Assembly (NCBI GenBank): GCA_003696875.1
Contig: RFHL01000463.1
Coordinates: forward strand, 1 to 14,926
Direction of reading: 5' to 3'
DNA from: Bacteroidota bacterium
GTDB taxonomy: Bacteria; Bacteroidota; Bacteroidia; J057
DNA length: 14,926 nt
This document shows positions 1-7,108 of this stretch, piece after piece; positions within the stretch are counted from its first letter, which is position 1; every line of letters starts with the position of its first letter. Made by a program: the position numbers and the translations under genes. The notes beneath the pieces were generated by a model. It saw only the letters and a list, made by a program, of their open reading frames with translations. It did no database searches and was not told the DNA's origin.

Positions 1-99
1 ACATCCTACAAATATCCGGCCTAAGGAATAGTTTTCCTTTCGTGGGAGCCCGGTTATTTTTCAATAAATTCATTATCAATTATTTAGCCCAATACAAGT

Positions 100-111
100 C
101 TCTATATAGAG
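100..111. repeat. 12-bp perfect palindrome in the leader (possible operator)
   Basis: CTCTATATAGAG is a perfect palindrome with no spacer, lying in the AT-rich part of the leader about 240 bp before the first start codon. A dyad this short could be an operator half-site pair or part of a TATA-like promoter region. It may also be chance in AT-rich DNA. No partner copy was noticed elsewhere in the window. Confidence 0.3.
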
Positions 112-203
112 TAGAAACGAAATTTTTGCCTTCCCCATTAGTGAAAGGAAAATAACCATTTAGCCGATCGTATTTCCCGTTCCGGTTGAAAGAGTTGGCC
201 GGG

Positions 204-277
204 AGAGCGGAAACTGCCTTCTTGCGGCCAGAAATGGACTGCCGACTGCCTCTGCGTCCTGTCATTTCTCCCGCTCT
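204..277 (+). promoter_or_regulatory. Long-range inverted repeat in the leader (possible structured 5' UTR)
   Basis: AGAGCGG (204-210) pairs with CCGCTCT (271-277). Nested just inside it, GAAATG (231-236) pairs with CATTTC (263-268). The inner loop contains a tandem GACTGCC repeat (237-243 and 244-250). If transcription starts upstream of 200, the RNA could fold into a two-stem structure about 70 nt before the first gene. Whether it regulates anything is inference; it matches no riboswitch class I recognise. Confidence 0.3.
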
Positions 278-348
278 TTTCCCATCCTGCCCAAGGACTA
301 CCTCCATACACCTCTTTTTTCATCTATCCTGTTACGCCTGATTTCCTT

Positions 349-1746
349 ATGAAAAACCAACCTGCACCATACGCACAAATTATTTTGCGCGCCTTGTCTG
401 TAGGTGTCGAACTCGTCACAGTCTTTCTGACCGGCGTGCTTGCTTATTGGGTTCGATTCAAAACCTTTGATATCCCTCAGGAGTATATGGCCTTTTTCGG
501 CATCTATACCTTTGCCTGGGTGGGCATCTCGCTGTTTTACGAGCAATACAACAAAGATCGCCTTCTGGAGATCAGCACCTACTGGAAGCGCTTTTTGCCG
601 GTGCTGCTGATGCAGGCCCTGGTGGTATTTGCGTATCTGACCCTGGCCAAGATGGACATTTCTCGATATGTCCTCTTCTTCACCTACGCCATCACCTTGC
701 TGCTTTTGATCCCGGTGCGGTTTCTGATGGTGCGGGCCTACCGCTCGTACCACAATATGACCTACAGCATCCGCAAGATCGTGGTAGTGGGGGCCGGCGA
801 GTCGGCCGATCATCTCTACGACTTCTTCAAAGGCAAAAAGGCCAAAGTCTTTCGCATGTTGGCGACGCCTGAGGTACCGATGGACTCCCCCGAGTATCAC
901 GACTACCTGTGGGACCAGATCGACGAGTTGGAGGCCCTCTGCATGGAGCAGGGCATCAAGGAGATCTACTTCGCCATGCCTTATCACTATGGCGACATTA
1001 TCCAGCATCTGGACAGCTTCGGGGCCGACAATTTCATCTACTTCCGGGTGATTTCGGATTTCCGGGCGGTCAATCAGCGGCAGGTCAATGTCGACTTCGT
1101 AGACAATGTTCTGGTCCTCAGCCTGAAGAAAGAACCCCTGCGCCTGATGAGCAACCGCATCCTGAAGCGGGGCTTTGATCTGGTCTTTTCCACCTTTGTG
1201 CTGACCTTCATCTTCCCGATCATCTATCTGATCGTAGGGGCAGCCATCAAGCTGGACTCCAAAGGGCCGATCTTCTACAAGCAACTGCGCACCGGCCGCG
1301 AGGGCAAAGAAATTCTTGTCTACAAGTTTCGGAGCATGAGCGTCACCGAAAACAGTGACGAATTCAAGCAGGCCACCAAAAACGACAGCCGCATCACTAA
1401 GGTGGGCGCCTTCCTGCGTAAGTCCAGCCTCGATGAGTTCCCACAGTTTATCAATGTCTTCCTGGGTCAGATGTCGGTGGTGGGCCCCCGCCCACACCCG
1501 CTCAAGCTGACGGAGAAATACACCCCGCATATCAACCAGTATCTCTACCGCCACTTCATCACGCCTGGCATCACCGGCTTTGCACAGGTAAACGGATACC
1601 GCGGTGAGACCAGCGATCCTGAGGCCATGGAGAAACGCGTGGAGTACGATTCCTGGTATATCGAAAATTGGAATTTGCTGCTCGACCTACGAATCGTTTT
1701 CCTCACCGTATGGAATGCCATCCGGGGGGAAGAGAATGCCTACTGA
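349..1746 (+). CDS. Undecaprenyl-phosphate sugar phosphotransferase (polyprenyl glycosylphosphotransferase, WcaJ/WbaP type)
   Basis: Inner-membrane enzyme that moves a hexose-1-phosphate from a nucleotide sugar to undecaprenyl phosphate, the first committed step of repeat-unit assembly. The 465-aa length fits the long WcaJ/WbaP class. Four N-terminal membrane segments are visible (about 11-36, 47-63, 82-100, 104-128), then a Rossmann-like region opening with IVVVGAG (144-150). A fifth hydrophobic helix (about 275-300) leads into the C-terminal bacterial sugar transferase domain. That domain shows GPIFYKQLRTG (306-316), YKFRSM (325-330), the catalytic Asp-Glu dyad in SSLDEFPQ (D362, E363), VVGPRP (377-382) and the ITPGITGFAQVNG block (404-416). 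The start at 349 puts a short tail before the first helix; no Shine-Dalgarno sequence precedes it. The sugar used (Glc, Gal or other) cannot be read from the sequence. It is the first gene of the run, as is typical for such loci. Confidence 0.93.
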   Translation: MKNQPAPYAQIILRALSVGVELVTVFLTGVLAYWVRFKTFDIPQEYMAFFGIYTFAWVGISLFYEQYNKDRLLEISTYWKRFLPVLLMQALVVFAYLTLAKMDISRYVLFFTYAITLLLLIPVRFLMVRAYRSYHNMTYSIRKIVVVGAGESADHLYDFFKGKKAKVFRMLATPEVPMDSPEYHDYLWDQIDELEALCMEQGIKEIYFAMPYHYGDIIQHLDSFGADNFIYFRVISDFRAVNQRQVNVDFVDNVLVLSLKKEPLRLMSNRILKRGFDLVFSTFVLTFIFPIIYLIVGAAIKLDSKGPIFYKQLRTGREGKEILVYKFRSMSVTENSDEFKQATKNDSRITKVGAFLRKSSLDEFPQFINVFLGQMSVVGPRPHPLKLTEKYTPHINQYLYRHFITPGITGFAQVNGYRGETSDPEAMEKRVEYDSWYIENWNLLLDLRIVFLTVWNAIRGEENAY

Positions 1747-1785
1747 CCTGTTTCCCTAAAATCTTGGTCCACCTTTTGTAGTTGC

Positions 1786-1810
1786 CTGGGCACATACGAT
1801 TCGTGCCCAG
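1786..1810 (+). other. Stem-loop in the gap after the initiating transferase gene
   Basis: CTGGGCAC (1786-1793) and GTGCCCAG (1803-1810) form a perfect 8-bp stem with a 9-nt loop, in the 93-bp gap between the first two genes. No U-tract follows, so a classic intrinsic terminator is unlikely. A pause, processing or mRNA-stability element, or a protein-binding dyad, are alternatives. Confidence 0.55.
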
Positions 1811-1839
1811 CTCCCCTTCACCCACGCGCTCAAGGCTTC

Positions 1840-2610
1840 ATGAAAGTTCAAGTAATCAACTCCCTGATCTCCACCGGCTCCTACCCTGAAGCCATTGACC
1901 GGATATTTTCCCTGCGGGAGACCAGACCCTCCAGCTACGTCTGTTTTGCCAATGTGCACATGGTGATGGAGGCCTACCAGGATACACATTTCCAGCAGAT
2001 ACTCAACGATGCCGACATGGCGGCTCCCGATGGCAAGCCCATCGCCAAGGTTGCCGGCTGGCAACTAGGTCGCGACCAGGACCGCGTAGCGGGCATGGAT
2101 GTGATGCCAGACCTGCTGGCAGAAGCCAGTCGGCGTGGCAAGTCGGTCTACTTCTACGGCAATACCCAGAAAGTTCTGGACGCCCTCACGGCCAAAATCC
2201 GGCAAAAACTGCCCGATCTGCGCATTGCAGGGGCCTACTCGCCCCCCTTCCGTCCCCTCTCCGAGGCCGAGCAGGCCGAGGTTATTGACATGATCAACGA
2301 AGCCAAGCCCGACTTCATCTTCGTCTCCCTGGGCTGCCCCAAGCAGGAGAAGTGGATGGCCCAGCATCGGGGCAAGGTGCAGGGCGTCATGCTGGGGGTA
2401 GGCAATGCCTTCAACACCTATGCGGGCCTGGAAAAGCGCTCGCCCCGCTGGATGCAGAAGCTCTCCCTAGAGTGGCTGTACCGCCTCATGCAAGAGCCGC
2501 AGCGCCTCTGGAAGCGCTACCTCGTGACCAACTCACAGTTCATATGGCTTTTCCTTCGGTCCTACCGAAAAAATAAACAGCTAGCCCGATCTTTTGCCCG
2601 GGCGAAGTAA
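1840..2610 (+). CDS. WecG/TagA/CpsF family glycosyltransferase (GT26)
   Basis: Probably adds an early sugar to the lipid-linked primer at the inner face of the membrane, as WecG (ManNAcA) and TagA (ManNAc) do. The 256-aa length fits the family. Family blocks in order: FANVHMV (36-42), DADMAAPDGKPIA (57-69) with the Asp of PDG (D64) at the position proposed as catalytic base in TagA, VAGMDVMPDL (83-92), FYGNTQ (105-110), FVSLGCPKQEKWM (161-173) and GVGNAFNTYAG (186-196). The basic, aromatic C-terminal tail RSPRWMQKLSLEWLYRL (200-216) followed by EPQRLWKRY (219-227) is the part linked to membrane association in this family. It sits 93 bp after the initiating transferase, a common pairing that suggests it acts on that enzyme's product. 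Donor sugar is unknown. Confidence 0.93.
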   Translation: MKVQVINSLISTGSYPEAIDRIFSLRETRPSSYVCFANVHMVMEAYQDTHFQQILNDADMAAPDGKPIAKVAGWQLGRDQDRVAGMDVMPDLLAEASRRGKSVYFYGNTQKVLDALTAKIRQKLPDLRIAGAYSPPFRPLSEAEQAEVIDMINEAKPDFIFVSLGCPKQEKWMAQHRGKVQGVMLGVGNAFNTYAGLEKRSPRWMQKLSLEWLYRLMQEPQRLWKRYLVTNSQFIWLFLRSYRKNKQLARSFARAK

Positions 2611-2746
2611 TGTTTTCCCGTTCTTAGACTTGCATTTCCTGCTACCTAACCGTTAATCTGAGGGACGCGAACGCACGTTCTTTTCCCCCGCCTCTTCGGG
2701 GAGATGCATTCGCTCCTTTTCCTTTATCCACCGCTTTACTATCACA
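2611..2746. other. 136-bp gap with two small dyads before gmd
   Basis: No gene is seen here. GAACG (2669-2673) and CGTTC (2676-2680) form a tight dyad with a 2-nt spacer, which looks more like a protein-binding site than a hairpin. CCCCG (2686-2690) and CGGGG (2697-2701) form a 5-bp GC stem with a 6-nt loop, followed about 10 nt later by a pyrimidine run (CTCCTTTTCCTTT, 2712-2724). A weak terminator or attenuator, or a promoter for the fucose genes, could lie here. No consensus promoter was recognised. Confidence 0.35.
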
Positions 2747-3784
2747 ATGAAAAAAGCATTCATTACCGGTATCACGGGCCAAGATGGCTCTTTCCTCACC
2801 GAAATCCTGCTCGAAAAAGGATACGAAGTACATGGCATCATCCGTCGTGCCAGTACCTTCAACACCGGCCGGATCGACCATCTGATGGGTCACGAGCGGC
2901 TGTTTCTCCACCATGGCGACCTCGCCGACAGTGCTAACCTGAATAAGCTCCTGCGGGAAATCCACCCTGACGAAATCTACAACCTCGGGGCGCAGAGCCA
3001 CGTGAAGGTTTCCTTTGAAGTGCCCGAGTATACCGCCCAGGTGGATGCCGTGGGGACGCTTCGAATCCTGGATGCCATGATCAACCAGTGCCCGGAGGCC
3101 CGCTTCTACCAGGCTTCCACCTCGGAGCTCTTTGGTCTGGTGCAGGAAATCCCCCAGCGGGAGACTACGCCTTTCTATCCCCGCTCGCCTTATGGGGTGG
3201 CCAAGCTGTATGGGTTCTGGATCGTCAAAAACTTCCGCGAGTCCTATGGCCTTTACGCCTGCAACGGCATTCTCTTCAACCACGAGTCGGAGCGCCGGGG
3301 TAAGACCTTTGTAACCCGCAAGATCACCACGAGCCTGGCCGAGATTGCTGCCGGCACCCGCGACGTGCTGCGCCTGGGCAACATGGACGCCAAGCGTGAC
3401 TGGGGCTACGCCAAGGAGTATGTCGAAATGATGTGGCTGATGCTGCAGCAGGACGAGCCCGAAGACTTTGTGGTGGCTACCGGCAAGATGTACACCGTAC
3501 GCGAGTTTGTGGAGAAATCGGCTCGACACGTGGGTATGGAGATCGTCTGGCAAGGCGAAGGCGTGGACGAGAAGGGCTACGACAAGCACACCGGCAAGCT
3601 GGTGGTCGAGGTAGATCCCCGCTATTTCCGCCCCGCCGAAGTCGAGCTGCTGGTCGGTGACCCCACCAAGGCCAAGGAGAAGCTGGGCTGGGTGCCGCAA
3701 GTCGACATCGATGAGCTGGTCGAGATTATGATGAAGCACGACATCGAAGAAGCCAAACGCAACGCCCTCCATGCACAAAGCTGA
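2747..3784 (+). CDS. gmd: GDP-mannose 4,6-dehydratase
   Basis: Cytoplasmic NADP-dependent enzyme converting GDP-D-mannose to GDP-4-keto-6-deoxy-D-mannose, the first step to GDP-L-fucose. The 345-aa protein is a typical extended short-chain dehydrogenase. The nucleotide-binding motif is TGITGQDG (7-14, GxxGxxG). NTGRIDHL (39-46) is a family hallmark. The active-site block QASTSELFG (122-130) carries T125 and E127, and the YxxxK pair is Y149/K153 in SPYGVAKLYG (147-156). FNHESERRG (177-185) and NMDAKRDWGYAKEYV (212-226) are further GMD signatures for the GDP-sugar pocket. Its last 14 bp overlap the next gene (fcl), so the two are surely co-expressed and probably translationally coupled. No mannose-activation genes are in the window, so GDP-mannose must come from elsewhere. 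Confidence 0.97.
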   Translation: MKKAFITGITGQDGSFLTEILLEKGYEVHGIIRRASTFNTGRIDHLMGHERLFLHHGDLADSANLNKLLREIHPDEIYNLGAQSHVKVSFEVPEYTAQVDAVGTLRILDAMINQCPEARFYQASTSELFGLVQEIPQRETTPFYPRSPYGVAKLYGFWIVKNFRESYGLYACNGILFNHESERRGKTFVTRKITTSLAEIAAGTRDVLRLGNMDAKRDWGYAKEYVEMMWLMLQQDEPEDFVVATGKMYTVREFVEKSARHVGMEIVWQGEGVDEKGYDKHTGKLVVEVDPRYFRPAEVELLVGDPTKAKEKLGWVPQVDIDELVEIMMKHDIEEAKRNALHAQS

Positions 3785-4730
3785 TAAAATCTATGTAGCC
3801 GGACACCGGGGAATGGTAGGCTCCGCCATCGTGCGGGGCCTACGGGCCCGGGGATATGAGAACATTGTGCTGCGGTCCTCTTCCGAGCTGGACCTGCGGG
3901 ATCAGACTGCCGTGGCCGAGTTCTTTGCCGAAGAAAAGCCCGACTATGTGTTTCTCGCTGCCGCCAAGGTGGGCGGCATCGTAGCCAACAACACCTACCG
4001 GGCCGAGTTTCTCTTCGACAACCTGATGATCGAGGCCAACATCATCGATCAGGCCTACAAGCACGGGGTCAAAAAGCTGCTCTTCCTGGGTAGCTCGTGT
4101 ATCTACCCCAAGTTTGCGCCGCAGCCGATGGAGGAGGTGCACCTGCTCACAGGTACGCTGGAGCAGACCAATGAGCCCTACGCGATCGCCAAGATCGCGG
4201 GCATCAAGCTGTGTGAAGCCTATCGCGATCAGTATGGTGCGAACTTCATCTCGGCCATGCCGACCAATCTCTACGGGCCCAACGACAACTATGACCTGCA
4301 AAAGAGCCACGTGCTGCCGGCCCTGATCCGGAAGTTTCACGAGGCCAAGGTCGAAGGGAAGCCCTCGGTCGAGATCTGGGGCGATGGCAGCCCCAAGCGG
4401 GAATTTCTGCACGTGGACGACCTGGCCGATGCCTGTCTGTACCTGATGGACAGCTATGACGAGAAGGAATTTGTCAACGTGGGCGTAGGCGAGGACATTA
4501 GCATCAAAGACCTGGCCCTGCTGATCAAAGAGGTGGTCGGCTATGAAGGCGAATTGGCCTTTGATACCTCCAAGCCTACGGGTACCCCGCGGAAGTTGAT
4601 GAATGTAGACCGCCTGAAGGCGGCCGGCTGGACCGCCCGGATCGGCCTGCGCGAAGGCATCGAAAGCGTCTATGAGGACTTCCTGGCCAACCAGGCCAAA
4701 TACGTGAAAGGCGAGCGCGTGGTGGCTTAA
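3771..4730 (+). CDS. fcl: GDP-L-fucose synthase
   Basis: NADPH-dependent 3,5-epimerase/4-reductase that finishes GDP-L-fucose from the Gmd product. The 319-aa length matches E. coli Fcl (WcaG). The Rossmann motif is GHRGMVGSA (11-19). Catalytic residues line up one position later than in E. coli: S108 and C110 in GSSCIYP (107-113), Y137 and K141 of the YxxxK motif (PYAIAK, 136-141), and H180 in KSHVLPAL (178-185). TNLYGPNDNYD (165-175) and EFLHVDDLADA (211-221) are also family blocks. The gene starts inside the end of gmd (14-bp overlap), the usual arrangement for this pair. A strong stem-loop follows 13 bp after the stop, which may close this transcript. The product GDP-L-fucose is presumably the donor for one of the glycosyltransferases downstream. 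Confidence 0.97.
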   Translation: MHKADKIYVAGHRGMVGSAIVRGLRARGYENIVLRSSSELDLRDQTAVAEFFAEEKPDYVFLAAAKVGGIVANNTYRAEFLFDNLMIEANIIDQAYKHGVKKLLFLGSSCIYPKFAPQPMEEVHLLTGTLEQTNEPYAIAKIAGIKLCEAYRDQYGANFISAMPTNLYGPNDNYDLQKSHVLPALIRKFHEAKVEGKPSVEIWGDGSPKREFLHVDDLADACLYLMDSYDEKEFVNVGVGEDISIKDLALLIKEVVGYEGELAFDTSKPTGTPRKLMNVDRLKAAGWTARIGLREGIESVYEDFLANQAKYVKGERVVA

Positions 4731-4743
4731 ACATGTGATCGAA

Positions 4744-4764
4744 CGGGGGGCGAAAAGCCCCCCG
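4744..4764 (+). terminator. GC-rich stem-loop after fcl, likely terminator or strong attenuator
   Basis: CGGGGGGC (4744-4751) and GCCCCCCG (4757-4764) form a perfect 8-bp GC stem closed by GAAAA. It lies 13 bp after the fcl stop and is followed by CTTTACATCC, a poor U-tract. This is the strongest hairpin in the window. It would end, or partly end, the transcript carrying the fucose genes, which implies a promoter between here and 4877 or partial read-through. Confidence 0.65.
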
Positions 4765-4876
4765 CTTTACATCCTTCGCCCGCTTTTTCCGCCGTTCTTT
4801 CTCCGTTTTGTTCTGTTCTATTTTCTGAGGCGCGCGCTGCCTGGCGCTCGGCGCAACAATTTGTCTTCCCACTTTC
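4765..4876 (+). other. Pyrimidine-rich leader before the second gene run
   Basis: From 4765 to 4826, 52 of 62 bases are C or T, followed by a GC-rich patch (GCGCGCGCTG and GGCGCTCGGCGC) and the start at 4877. No Shine-Dalgarno sequence is present. Because a likely terminator lies directly upstream, a promoter is expected here, but I found no TTTG / TAnnTTTG pair at a correct spacing. Confidence 0.35.
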
Positions 4877-5920
4877 ATGAAGAAGTTACTCATCACCGGA
4901 GGTTCGGGCTTCATTGGCACCAATCTGATCGCGTATTACGAAGGTCAGGACCTGGAGATCCTCAACCTGGACTGGAGTCCGGCCCTGGACCCCAAGCACG
5001 AGCCCTACCGGGTAGATGTCGACATCATGGACGCGGCCCGCGTCCTGGAGGTTTTTCAGGACTTCCAGCCGGATGCGGTCTTGCATCTCGCCGCCCGCAC
5101 CGACTCGGACATCCACGAGTTGGATGGGGATATGGATGAATACATCCAAAACACCGAAGGCACCCAGCATGTGCTGGATGCCATCAAGGCTACGCCCTCT
5201 ATTGAGCGGGCGGTGATCACCTCCACACAGTTTGTGTGTGAGGCGGGCTATATGCCCAAGCACGACAAGGATTACAAACCCTACACGCTCTATGGCCTCA
5301 GCAAGGTCATCACCGAGGAACGCACCCGGGAGGCGAATCTGGCCTGCACCTGGTGTATAATTCGCCCAAGTACGATCTGGGGTCCCTGGTCGCTCCGCTA
5401 CCGGGATATTATGTTTCCCGTGATGCGCAAGGGGCTGTATTTCCACCCGTCCAAGAAGGACGTTTACCGTTCCTATGGCTATGTGGGGAATGTGGTCTTT
5501 CAGATCCACCAGGCCCTGACGCTGCCCGCCGAGAAGGTTCACGAAGAAGTCTTCTACGTGGGGGACGAGCCGGTCAATCTGCTGGAATGGGTTAAAACCA
5601 TCGCCAAGCACCTGACAGGCAAGCCCGTACGCATTCTCCCGACCTGGCTCGTCAAGATGATTGCCCTTACTGGCGATGTCCTGACCGCTGTCGGTCTGCG
5701 CTTCCCAATCACCTCGGTCCGCTTCAACAGCATGACGCAGGACTACATCACCCCGATCGAGAAAACCATCCGGGTGCTGGGCCCTCCCCCCTATTCCATG
5801 GATGATGGCGTCAAGGAAATGGTCCGCTGGTATGATGAGGTGAGCGCCGACATCGTGAAGCCGCCTTTCCGCAAAGCCGTACGCCTCCCCCAACCTTCCA
5901 CCACTTCTGTCCCCTCCTGA
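4877..5920 (+). CDS. NAD-dependent epimerase/dehydratase (extended SDR), substrate unknown
   Basis: A sugar-nucleotide-modifying enzyme of the extended short-chain dehydrogenase group. The cofactor loop is TGGSGFIGTNL (7-17). VLHLAARTDSD (68-78) is the usual strand-4 block. S116/T117 in ITSTQFV supply the active-site hydroxyl, and YGLSK (139-143) gives the YxxxK pair Y139/K143. RPSTIWGPW (163-171) is the typical segment after the catalytic helix. The C-terminal part (about 250-325, with WLVKMIALTGDVLTAVGL at 257-274) is longer and more hydrophobic than in UDP-glucose 4-epimerases and does not point to a known substrate. At 347 aa it is complete. It could make a 4-keto, 4-epimer or deoxy sugar for this polymer. 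It is the first gene after the 4744-4764 hairpin, and the next gene starts 17 bp after its stop. Confidence 0.85.
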   Translation: MKKLLITGGSGFIGTNLIAYYEGQDLEILNLDWSPALDPKHEPYRVDVDIMDAARVLEVFQDFQPDAVLHLAARTDSDIHELDGDMDEYIQNTEGTQHVLDAIKATPSIERAVITSTQFVCEAGYMPKHDKDYKPYTLYGLSKVITEERTREANLACTWCIIRPSTIWGPWSLRYRDIMFPVMRKGLYFHPSKKDVYRSYGYVGNVVFQIHQALTLPAEKVHEEVFYVGDEPVNLLEWVKTIAKHLTGKPVRILPTWLVKMIALTGDVLTAVGLRFPITSVRFNSMTQDYITPIEKTIRVLGPPPYSMDDGVKEMVRWYDEVSADIVKPPFRKAVRLPQPSTTSVPS

Positions 5921-5937
5921 TTCAGTTTTCCTGGTCT

Positions 5938-7095
5938 ATGTCTAAGAAACCCGTCAAGGTCCTGGTCGTCGGTCAAACCCCTCCCCCCTATGGAGGGCAG
6001 GCCATCATGATCCAGAACATGCTGAACGCGTCCTACACGGACATCCGGATGTATCACGTCCGGATGAGTTTCTCGGCTGACATGGACGACATCGGGAAGT
6101 TTCAGTGGAAGAAGCTGTGGAAGCTTTTCACGCTGATCCTGAATGTCTACTGGGCGCGAATCCGCACCGGGGCCCGCACCCTGTACTACCCCCCAGCGGG
6201 ACCCGATCGGGTCCCCATCCTGCGCGACATCGTCTTTCTCAACGCCACGCGCTGGCTGTTTCGACGGGTGGTGTTCCACTTTCACGCGGCAGGAGTTTCG
6301 GAGATGCACGATCAGTTTTCGGGTTTTACCCAAAAGCTCTTTGAGCGGGCCTATTTCCAGCCTGATGTCGCCATCCGGCTCTCTCCCTACAACCCTGAGG
6401 ATGGCCGCGACCTTCACGCCAAGCAGGAAGTCCTTATCCCCAACGGCCTGGCCGACATGGGGGCGCCCTATCTAGCTGATGGCCAGGCCTCCCGACCGGG
6501 ACCGCCCCGCCTGCTCTTTGTCGGAGTGCTACAGCCCTCCAAGGGGGTGCGGGTGCTGCTGGAAGCCGCCCATCTGCTGCACCAGCAGGGGCATGACTTT
6601 GTGCTGGAGTATATGGGCCGCTTTGAATCGCGGGCCTATCAGGCCGAGATCGAGGGACTGGTTGCGGAATGGGGCCTGGAGGAACACGTCCGTTTTCTGG
6701 GCGTGCAGACCGGCGAGACCAAGTGCCGCTCCTTTGCCCGCTGCGACATCTTCTGTTTCCCGACCTACTTCGAGTCGGAGACCTTTGGCCTGGTGGCACT
6801 GGAGGCCATGCAATTTGCCAAGCCGGTGGTGGCTACCCGCTGGCGGGGCGTACCCACCGTCGTCGCCGAGGGGGAAACGGGCTTTCTGGTTCCCCCCAAA
6901 GAAGCGGCGCCCCTGGCTGCAAAGATCGCCGAGCTCCTAAGCCAACCTGCCCTCCGGCAGGCGATGGGGCAGGCTGGGCGCCAACGCTACCTGGATCTCT
7001 TCACGGCCGAGCGCCATTATCAACTCCTGGAAGCCGCTCTGGCAGGCCGGGAACTCGCCGACACCCGCAGGGTGGAGGCTCCTTCTGTTGCATAG
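5938..7095 (+). CDS. Glycosyltransferase family 4 (GT-B fold)
   Basis: Retaining glycosyltransferase expected to add one sugar to the lipid-linked unit in the cytoplasm. The N-terminal half begins with a Rossmann strand and glycine-rich loop (VLVVGQTPPPYGGQ, 8-21), then FHFHAAG (113-119). The C-terminal donor domain starts at FVGVLQPSKGV (194-204). It carries the EX7E pair E281/E289 in SETFGLVALEAM (280-291), KPVVATRWRGVPTVV (295-309) and EGETGFLVPP (311-320). Total 385 aa, normal for GT4. It starts 17 bp after the epimerase gene and ends 13 bp before the next, so it is in the same operon. The start at 5938 is chosen because only five residues precede the first strand. Donor and acceptor are unknown. 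Confidence 0.92.
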   Translation: MSKKPVKVLVVGQTPPPYGGQAIMIQNMLNASYTDIRMYHVRMSFSADMDDIGKFQWKKLWKLFTLILNVYWARIRTGARTLYYPPAGPDRVPILRDIVFLNATRWLFRRVVFHFHAAGVSEMHDQFSGFTQKLFERAYFQPDVAIRLSPYNPEDGRDLHAKQEVLIPNGLADMGAPYLADGQASRPGPPRLLFVGVLQPSKGVRVLLEAAHLLHQQGHDFVLEYMGRFESRAYQAEIEGLVAEWGLEEHVRFLGVQTGETKCRSFARCDIFCFPTYFESETFGLVALEAMQFAKPVVATRWRGVPTVVAEGETGFLVPPKEAAPLAAKIAELLSQPALRQAMGQAGRQRYLDLFTAERHYQLLEAALAGRELADTRRVEAPSVA

Positions 7096-7108
7096 CTATC
7101 TTACACAT

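Larger units (their letters stand above)
1..348. other. Non-coding leader of the polysaccharide cluster
   Basis: This 348-bp stretch precedes the first gene and I see no convincing coding sequence in it. The first 170 bases are AT-rich, unlike the genes that follow. Visible structure: a short inverted repeat AAGGAA (23-28) / TTCCTT (34-39), a perfect 12-bp palindrome at 100-111, and a long-range inverted repeat at 204-277. The last 25 bases before the ATG at 349 are pyrimidine-rich with no Shine-Dalgarno sequence. The cluster promoter probably lies here, but I could not place it: AATTTTTG at 121-128 is one base off the Bacteroidota -7 box (TAnnTTTG) and has no TTTG at the expected -33 distance. 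The 3' end of an upstream gene may also lie just outside the left edge. Confidence 0.5.

Noticed and set aside
121..128. Possible Bacteroidota -7 promoter box (AATTTTTG)
   Set aside because: One fixed base is wrong and there is no TTTG at the -33 spacing, so it was not listed as a promoter.
80..323. Two overlapping minus-strand open frames in the leader (75 and 61 codons)
   Set aside because: Both are basic, motif-free and cover the inverted-repeat region; nothing supports expression, though a small divergent gene cannot be fully excluded.
1..348. JUMPStart/ops element expected before some polysaccharide operons
   Set aside because: No GGCGGTAG core was found in the leader; this element belongs mainly to enterobacterial loci.
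314..936. D314 in place of the first Glu of the EX7E motif (residue numbers in the GT4 protein encoded at 9011-10279) as a sign of an inactive enzyme
   Set aside because: The coordinates here are not meaningful beyond the cited gene; Asp at this position is a conservative change and the rest of the donor site is intact, so loss of activity is not supported.
298..1554. Long open frame on the minus strand opposite the initiating transferase gene (418 codons)
   Set aside because: It lies antisense to a clear family member and reads as low-complexity, His/Asp/Gln/Val-rich protein without motifs, which is typical of a GC-rich codon shadow.
2642..3778. Minus-strand open frame of 378 codons opposite gmd
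   Set aside because: Shadow of gmd in the antisense frame; no recognisable domain, while the plus strand encodes complete Gmd catalytic motifs.
4886..5893. Minus-strand open frame of 335 codons opposite the epimerase gene
   Set aside because: Same codon-shadow pattern; the plus strand carries all SDR motifs.
7088..7108. TTG start for the GT2 gene, overlapping the previous gene
   Set aside because: The ATG at 7109 gives a normal family N-terminus; the seven extra residues add nothing. The same reasoning rejects TTG at 8993 (second GT4) and TTG at 12956 (acetyltransferase).
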